From Clavelina lepadiformis (taxonomy: Eukaryota > Chordata > Ascidiacea > Aplousobranchia > Clavelinidae): a stretch of DNA of 64,000 nt. The stretch lies in assembly GCF_947623445.1 (NCBI RefSeq), contig NC_135240.1, positions 248,001 to 312,000 on the forward strand. The letters run 5' to 3'. Shown here piece by piece: positions 57,300 to 64,000 of this stretch (its first letter is position 1; each line of letters starts with the position of its first letter). The notes beneath the pieces were generated by a model. That model was not told the DNA's origin. It ran no database searches and saw only the letters and a program-made list of their open reading frames with translations. Position numbers and translations under genes: made by a program.

Positions 57300-58961
57300 C
57301 TGGGCCGACTCTGACGAATTATGGCGCTCGATGGTCGACAAAGATTCGCTTTATTACCGAAACAGCGCTTACTTGTCGAGACACGAAGATTTGCAACCTC
57401 TAGTGCGCACCATCCTGCTAGACTAGTTAATGGAGGTAGTAACTCAACTTCTAAACTCTAGGGGAAAGCAAGATAATGGAAAGTATCTTGTCTAACGCTA
57501 GTGTGTCTCTTTGCAGGTATCAAAGGTGTATACTTTACACTGGGAGACGTTTTATTTAGCGATCGACTACATTGATCGATATCTTTACAACACAACCAAC
57601 ATTCACAAAACGAGGTTACAGCTTGTCGGTGTCACCGCCTTATTTATCGCCGCGAAATTAGAAGTAAGTTTGTCATTTTTTTGAATAAAATTTATTTGAA
57701 GAACCTATATTCACGCAGGTAAACAGTATTTAGGAGAAATGATTTCTAAATATTGGTCTTTGCTAAACTTTTGTGTCTCTACAGGAAATCTATCCCCCGA
57801 AGTTAACAGACTTTGCCTACGTCACCGATGGAGCTTGCACGGAGGAAGAAATCATATCCCAGGAATTGTTAATCCTTAGCACACTCAAGTGGTCGCTTTC
57901 CCCAGTCACAGTGGTGTCCTGGCTAAACGTTTATCTTCAGACAGCTCACGCGGTCACGCCGCTTTCGCCGCCAATGCTCCGTCATCCGCTTTTTTTCCTT
58001 CCTCAATATCCGCAAGAAACATTTGTCCACATATCACAGGTGGGAATAAATTGCAGTCAGTTCTTGTGTGAAAAGTAACGGTCCTAAACTTTGATGAAAC
58101 AACGTCTCAGATGCATCTAGTGCTTAAAATGTCACCAGCGTCCTGGTCCGGTTCTGTTCGTAAAATTTGCTATATTTTTTCTATTATGTCGTCTTCCTAA
58201 TCTCGAATATATGAATATTTCGACTGTGAGTTGCCGCCGATTTATTGACCCACTTTGCTTGTGTTTTGCATTCATGCAGTTATTAGCAATTAGCAAACAA
58301 TATAACTAATATCGGGACTTTCCGCGTACAGCTACCTCACATCTTCACTTGCTGGATATTTAACGTGCGGTTTCAGAAACTGCGTCAAGCGTCGAGTAAT
58401 CTTAACTGTTCTTATTTCCATTCTAGTTGATCGACCTCTTTACATTGGACATCAAAAGTCTTCAGTTTCCATCCGTGTTCTTGGCTGTGTCCGCCTTGTA
58501 CCATTTTTCATCGCGGGAGCTCGCCACCCAAGTTTCATGCTTTCAGTTCTTAGACATCGCCGCTGTAAGTAATTCTATAAGCACTGGGATAATTCTAGTA
58601 TAAGAGTGTTATAAGATTAAGATAATACTAGGAGTGTTATCAGCAATGTCTACCAATGTATCTACGGCATTTTACCTAATTTTGAGTTTATTGCTTTAAA
58701 AATCGGTTTTCCGGTGTTTGTCGGATTATTTATATCATTTATTTTTAAGGCATTAGGTGCCCTATATAGTTGGTTCTGTTAATATTGCCTGAATTTTGCG
58801 TGTTTTAATTGAACTCTTTATGCGTTTAGTGTGTTCACTGGATGGCGTTGTTTGCGATAAAAATCCCACACAGTGGTCTTCAACCTATGAAACAATTCCG
58901 CAGGGTGGAAGCAAGTGACGTACAAAATATTCAAACTCACACGAATAACATTGACACCTTT
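57300..58961 (+). CDS. CCNE: Cyclin E, copy 4 (least damaged; one in-frame TAG)
   Basis: Exons: A 57300-57435, B 57517-57663, C 57785-58039, D 58427-58564, E 58830-58961; GT/AG splice sites and phases all fit. The translation covers both cyclin folds: [85 protein letters not shown] and DVQNIQTHTNNID. Exon B ends in GAA (Glu), unlike copies 2 and 3. The only stop between 57,300 and 58,961 is TAG at 57,424-57,426, exactly at the invariant Trp of DWLMEV. An N-terminal exon is not convincingly identified and no C-terminal exon after exon E is recognised. Either a pseudogene or a gene that depends on recoding or editing. Confidence 0.8.
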
Positions 58962-58964
58962 GTA

Positions 58965-59880
58965 AGTTAGCGGTGAACAATTCGGCTGATTTTGAACTGT
59001 TTTACTAAGTGTATGTTTTGCTTGTATGGCTCATCTTGGTTAAAGTTGGAATTGAACCCTAAAAGAGGACAAATGGTAGGCGTATTATAATTAATTATAA
59101 TTATAAACTAATAAACTTTGGCACATTGAGAGCTCTTTAGTCAAGCGGAAAGGCTTCCCCTAGAGAGTCAGGGTCTTTGAAACGAATTAGAGAAATTAAA
59201 TTGAATGGAAATGTCCAAGTGCTTTAACGAAACAAAAGCTGGGTATGACCTCGCTCAGTCAAAAGCAATAAATCAAACAATCGTTCTCATTATTCTCATT
59301 TCTCACAACTAAACTTCTCAAATAAAACCCATGATAAATGTGATTTTATACAATGACTTAACTGAAGCATAAACAAACATTTGCAGTTTGGGGTTTGATT
59401 TGTGAGCTAAACTAGCCGACGAAAGAGAAGTTGCTGCAGCGCTATCTACATAAAAAAGAATTCAATTGGCATGATCATAAACAGTTAACAAGGGACAGTC
59501 TCTTTTGGAAGTAGGTGCTTTCGACGGGGTTAACGGAGTTAATCTAACGTCGATCGCCGAATGTTTTTTGTTGAATTTTTTTTGTTTTTTGTTTTTGTTT
59601 TGCCCGCGAATGATTTTGCGCAAGGGTGATTTCCGCGTTGATAGTCTGGTTTCTGAAAGGTGGGTGATGAATATGTTAAGTTATCACTGTGCCATAAATT
59701 ACCACTTGCTGTATGATTTGTGAAACTGGCCAATGTTTGTGTGTGGTGATCGTTGTTGCCATGTTTAGTTAAATTAATCGCGTTGGTTTGGTGAATTATA
59801 CTTTTGTGAAATTAGTACTTGTTTGTCCGGAACTCTTTGTTCCATTGTTAGCGTTAGATCGTGGGTAATGAGGTGGTTAA
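58965..59880. other. Stretch without a gene
   Basis: Duplicate of 47,950-48,845. AT-rich, with tandem taattataatt near 59,085-59,105 and a T-rich insertion at 59,570-59,600 absent from the first copy. A 3' UTR of cyclin E is possible but cannot be shown. Confidence 0.4.
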
Positions 59881-59892
59881 GACACTTAAATT

Positions 59893-60298
59893 TGTTGTAT
59901 TTGTGGCTGTAGTGGGTAAGAAATTGCGACGTCTGGTGGTGACCACTTAAAAAATGTAGCACGAATTCGTTTATTAACTGGTTGAGTAAGATTCTTTTGA
60001 CCTACTGCACTCATTAATTCGCGCATTAAATCTTTGGAAGATAGAACACGAAGTGTCAGATCAGCCAACAAAAACTCTAAATAATCCTCAGTCCTCACGT
60101 TTATCAAAATGTTTCAAGATTTCATTGTTATTATGTTGTAACAGTTATGAGCATACGCAGAAGGTAAACAAAGTTGCCCGAGGTATGTCGCCGGAATTGC
60201 CTCTACCGCTAACATGTGACGATTAGTTTTTGAAGTGATTTGATAAAGGGAAAATTTATGTTCAAGGTGGGAAATCCACGCTTCGGGATTGATTTACA
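59893..60298 (-). pseudogene. Retrotransposon gag-like fragment, copy 2
   Basis: Near-identical duplicate of 48,847-49,256 with the same frame change, so the break predates the duplication. Confidence 0.45.
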
Positions 60299-60334
60299 TG
60301 CTATACATGAAATACAAAATACTTACATGATTTA

Positions 60335-60595
60335 ATCCTATTTACACATACTATCTCGATAAACAATGACATTTAATCGCTATAAAATACACATAGCTCG
60401 TTGCCATATCTCAAACCATACCGCACCACAAAGCCTATGCATATAAAGGAATACACTTCATTGCTTTTTTTCACTAATACATAAACATTTTAACGCATCT
60501 TAAGGATATACGTTCTTTTAGATTTTAGAATATTAAAGAGAAGTTAACATAATTATTCATCCAATATGTTTCTAAACGGTCTGTTTGCAAAGCGT
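60335..60595. repeat. Shared about 260-bp element, copy 3
   Basis: Duplicate of 49,285-49,545 and relative of 35,930-36,175. Confidence 0.65.
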
Positions 60596-60719
60596 TTTTT
60601 ATTCGTAATTTTGTACAAGACGTACTTTGTTGTTGTTCCATAACAGTGGTTGCGATTTACCACGGCAAACGAATGAAAACTGCCGACATTGCCTGTGATT
60701 ATTTTACAGGCAGGCTAAA

Positions 60720-60916
60720 ACAGCTTCTTTGCGACATGCATTTTTTCGCAGTTTTGTCATAGTTGCAATATCATCCCCGTGCTTTTCGATTCTGGCTTTG
60801 TACTCTGCAAACAACCTTGACTAGAACTCGATGGCAAACTTCTTTCGCGAACGTGCTGCGATTACGCTGTTTCGCATTTTCAGGAAGTCCGACTCAAACG
60901 TTACGAGCTTTCAGGT
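60720..60916 (-). pseudogene. Short unrecognised coding remnant, second copy
   Basis: Counterpart of 49,670-49,865: FESDFLKMRNSVIAARSRKK, TAG and the KARIEKH segment are kept; there is a small insertion near the C-terminus (KNACRKEAV). Confidence 0.3.
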
Positions 60917-61204
60917 ACTGGCGCCAGTCTTTCAATTGGCCTTTGTTGTACCTGGTCACCGAGTAAGAAACTTTTTGGCATAACCTAGAATCCTAGATAA
61001 TCTGATTAGAAACAGGTAATTCCTTTTTCATCTTCGTCCACCTCTATCTCATGACTTAATACAATTTTAGGTAACGAGGGTCAGCAAGATACTGCCAGAA
61101 GATGATAGGTGTGTGTTAAGTTAAAGTTGACATGATAAGGCTTTAGAATTTAGGTAGTAGGCCTATAGTCATATAGTTCGTAGATTAAATAAATTTTTCC
61201 GGGA

Positions 61205-61372
61205 GCTTTTGAATTCTTCTTCGAAGACGTCACCTCATAAATGGAAGCACGTATTGCAGAATGAGAAGAAACGCAAGATTTGCATCGGTCTACCACAAGT
61301 TTGTGATTTCAAAACGTTGGAGTCAATTAACCTGGACACATATAAAGAGAAACATTTGCAGGTTAGGACGTT
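61205..61372 (+). pseudogene. RING/YR chimeric fragment, copy 2
   Basis: Counterpart of 50,160-50,325. It lacks eight bases of the RING part (gcacgtattgcagaatg), which breaks the frame that is still open in copy 1. The YR exon 6 end follows (ttggagtcaattaacctgg). Confidence 0.6.
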
Positions 61373-61374
61373 CT

Positions 61375-64000
61375 GGTAATTGTGATTAAATTTGACATAA
61401 AACTTTTTTTGTACATACTACAGATACAATCTACTATATAATATACTCATAGAATGTATATGTGCAAAGTCTTAGCAAATTTATTTGTATTTAAAAATAA
61501 AAAAGAGACCATCTAGCTGTATTTTAGAAAATACCAAATGAAAATAAGAGTCCGTCAACATTCATATTTGTTTGAATTTATTACACTAACCACATTAAAT
61601 GCATTGATGTATGGTACCAGTTGTTTGTTATCGTCATCAAACAAAATAACATCCGGTATCTGATATCTTACACATATACTTTTTACAAGGTAAAAGAATT
61701 CAATTCAATCTATGCCTTTCTATGGGATGAAATTACAGGTCATTTCATGCATTAAAAGGGAGTTCTTGTGTAGGCAAAATATAATTCAATCTTTGATTTC
61801 TTATTTGATTTGATTTGTATAATGATTCTTTGATTTTTGTTTTTAAAAGTAAACTTGCCGTGTAACAAATGAGAAAAGTGTCTTTTTTGTGCACTTTCAA
61901 TGTGCACACGACTAAAATTTATGGGATTTTATTTAATTATTATTTATCAATGTGCTTTAGTGCAGTCACTAGTTACTACACTGCTAGAATGTAGTCCACT
62001 TGTCCAAGACTTATCCTCACTGGGTATTTCCTTTGTCTTAGTTTTGTGCCGGTGTTAACATAAAATAGACATAAATATAAATAACGGGAATGTTTCGATG
62101 GTGCTAGGTTGTCGTTATTTCATAAACCAGATGGAAATGCAACGCGTGCGAAGTCAGCTTAGAGAAGCGATGAGATCCGGCTTTGTTAAAAGGCTAAGCT
62201 AGGCTACTAACTTCAATTTGATGGCACATTTTCCAGAAATAGTTTTGCTGGCTTTCTTGTATTTAACGATGTTCAATTCTTTGTTTATTTGTTTTGTTTT
62301 CAAAACTGGTAGGACAGTGTGACAGTGCAATAATGAAGTGTACGTAATTCTCTGATAGAATGGATGGCCAATGAATGAATTGAAGAAAGCAGCTAGGTGC
62401 TCATTCAGGTTTTGCAGCCTAACTTTTGCTGTGTTTTGGGCAAACGGGTTTGCAACATCTTGAGCAACATTTTGCAATTAACTTTCTTATCCTTTGCGTG
62501 TGGACAACTGGACATAAGGAACACCGCTTCTGCAACCTGTTTGCTGTTTGTAGGGATGTACTTTGAAAAGCCAAGCCACATCTCACCATAGCCTTCCTTG
62601 TGCCTTCCTTGATTTGATTTGTATAATGATTCTTTGATTTTTGTTTTTAAAAGTAAACTTGCCGTGTAACAACTGAGAAAAGTGTCTTTTTTGTGCACTT
62701 TCAATGTGCACACCACTAACATTTATGGGATTTTATTTAATTATTATTTATCAATGTGCTTTAATGCAGTCACTAGTTACTACACTGCTAGAATGTAATC
62801 CACTTGTCCAAGACTTATCCTAACTGGGCATTTCCTTTCTCTTGGTTTTGTGCCGGTGTTAACATAAAATAGACATAAATATAAATAACGGAATGTTTCG
62901 TCGGTGCTAGGTTATCGTTATTTCATAAACCAGATGGAAATGCATCGCGTGCGAAGTCAGCTTAGAGAAGCGATGAGATCCGGCTTTATTAAAAGGCTAA
63001 GCTAGGCTACTTACTACAATTTGATGGCACAATTCCAGAAATAGTTTTGTTGGCTTTCTTGTATTTAACGATGTTCAATTATTTGCTTATTTATTTTTTT
63101 TGCAAAACTGGTAGGACAGTGATGGTTTTCGTGCAATAATGAAGTGTACGTATTTTTCTGATAGAATGGAAGACTGGATGGCCAATGAAGGAATTGAAGG
63201 CAAGCGACTAGGTGCCTAACTTTACAGCCTAACTTTTCTAGCTAACTTTTCTGCATGTAGGTTAATGGTAGTTTTGTTAAACTTTTGTATAATATGTTTG
63301 TTGTATAATGTTTTTCACATGAATTAATGAAATTGAAGCAATTAAAGTGAAATAATCCATTCTTCGAATGTAAAATATTAACATGTCATTTTTAAGAAAA
63401 CCGATTTTTAAGCCGTAAAATGTTGGCTAAATGTTGTCACTTCTTTACTCATAATACTGTAGATACCACAATTCATTTTCCATCTTAATATACAGTGTCT
63501 AGAATAGACTAAGGTTAAGCAATATATTATAATATATATTATTATATAATATAATTATATTATTTTCTCGATTATTTAGAAGAGTTTGACTTCTGGAAAG
63601 TAACTTTTTTCATTACAGAAGTTGTTTGAGATTAGGGTTTATGTTATATATTATATTTATGTTATATTATGTTATATAGGCCTATCATATTTTCATTGCC
63701 TAAAAAAAGGCCAATTTCGCCAGCTATTACAATGCAAATAGAGTTTTACGTTTAAAGAATTTATAACATGTTTTTGGATAACTATACGTATATGCACAAG
63801 TAATGCATTCAGGTTCAAAATCATTACGTCCTTTTCTGAAACAAGGATACTTTTGCCACAGTTCATCAGAAAACACAATATATTTCTTTGGCGTTATTGC
63901 TTAGCTTTATTTTGCTTTTATGGTTGTCTAAATCAAAACAATGATAACAAAAATGGTTAGACCTCAATCTGTCGCCGAAATGTCACTTGACTTAGGCCTC
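61375..64000. other. Stretch without a recognised gene, internally duplicated
   Basis: Duplicate of 50,330-52,160 with an additional copy of about 0.8 kb inserted. An ORF near 62,405-62,610 (minus, GYGEMWLGFSKYIPTNSKQV then AEAVFLMSSCPHAKDKK) looks like a true coding exon but I do not recognise the family. The AT palindromes near 63,520-63,560 match those at 51.7 kb. Confidence 0.45.
61808..63390. repeat. Tandem duplication of about 804 bp
   Basis: gatttgatttgtataatgat and the following several hundred bases occur from about 61,808 and again from 62,611. The corresponding region at 50.8-51.5 kb is present once, so the duplication arose in this unit. Confidence 0.8.

Larger units (their letters stand above)
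45586..64000. repeat. Direct duplication with period about 11,015 bp
   Basis: 45,586-52,160 is repeated from 56,601 to the end of the window at an offset of 11,015 bp, rising to about 11,051 after small insertions near 59.6 kb and to about 11,847 after the 0.8-kb internal duplication. The insert between the units holds the C2H2 gene, the hAT fragment and YR exons 4-5. Confidence 0.88.

Overview
The window is AT-rich animal nuclear DNA. Genes are split by short spliceosomal introns, metazoan proteins are present (cyclin E, the spliceosomal protein SmB, coronin-7, a VWD/C8/TIL protein, a RING E3 ligase, C2H2 zinc fingers), and there are many DNA transposons. Nothing looks bacterial or viral. 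The phylum cannot be fixed from the sequence; an invertebrate with compact introns fits best.

Layout. 1-9 kb: a broken cyclin E copy, then a 17-exon gene for a zinc-finger/tyrosine-recombinase (YR) protein whose exon phases all fit (2,055-8,339), then a small deletion remnant of the same gene. 10.5-11.5 kb: an SNRPB (SmB) retrocopy with an encoded poly(A) tail. 12.3-13.1 kb: part of a DNA transposon ORF. 14.6-15.8 kb: the 5' exons of coronin-7 (minus). 18.4-19.7 kb: VWD/C8/TIL exons (minus). 20.5-21.4 kb: the 3' exons of a RING E3 ligase (minus). 21.95-28.9 kb: a large inverted repeat (arms about 2.84 kb, spacer about 1.26 kb) carrying two head-to-head copies of a gene with a Myb/telobox-like C-terminus. 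28.9-32.9 kb: the 3' half of a second YR copy, split by a 2.06 kb transposon with a TA target duplication. 33.6-34.5 kb: an unrecognised gene with three phase-compatible exons (minus). 36.5-38.2 kb: inverted copy of the SNRPB segment. 38.76-40.74 kb: a MULE transposon. 40.8-45.6 kb: inverted and direct pieces of cyclin E and the YR gene. 45.6-64 kb: a direct duplication with an 11.0 kb period containing two longer cyclin E copies, a gag-like fragment and RING/YR chimeric pieces; between the two units lie a C2H2 zinc-finger gene, a hAT fragment and YR 5' exons.

The best candidate for an undescribed system is the YR gene, which resembles Crypton-type recombinases. It has split zinc fingers at the N-terminus, most of the tyrosine-recombinase catalytic set, an acidic serine-rich linker and a basic C-terminal domain. 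One complete copy and at least six partial copies lie in 56 kb, repeatedly joined to cyclin E pieces. The region just upstream of its first exon is a copy of the 5' region of the Myb/telobox-like gene. All four cyclin E copies share an amber codon at the invariant tryptophan of the cyclin box. The segments are so similar that assembly error must be excluded before the arrangement is interpreted biologically.
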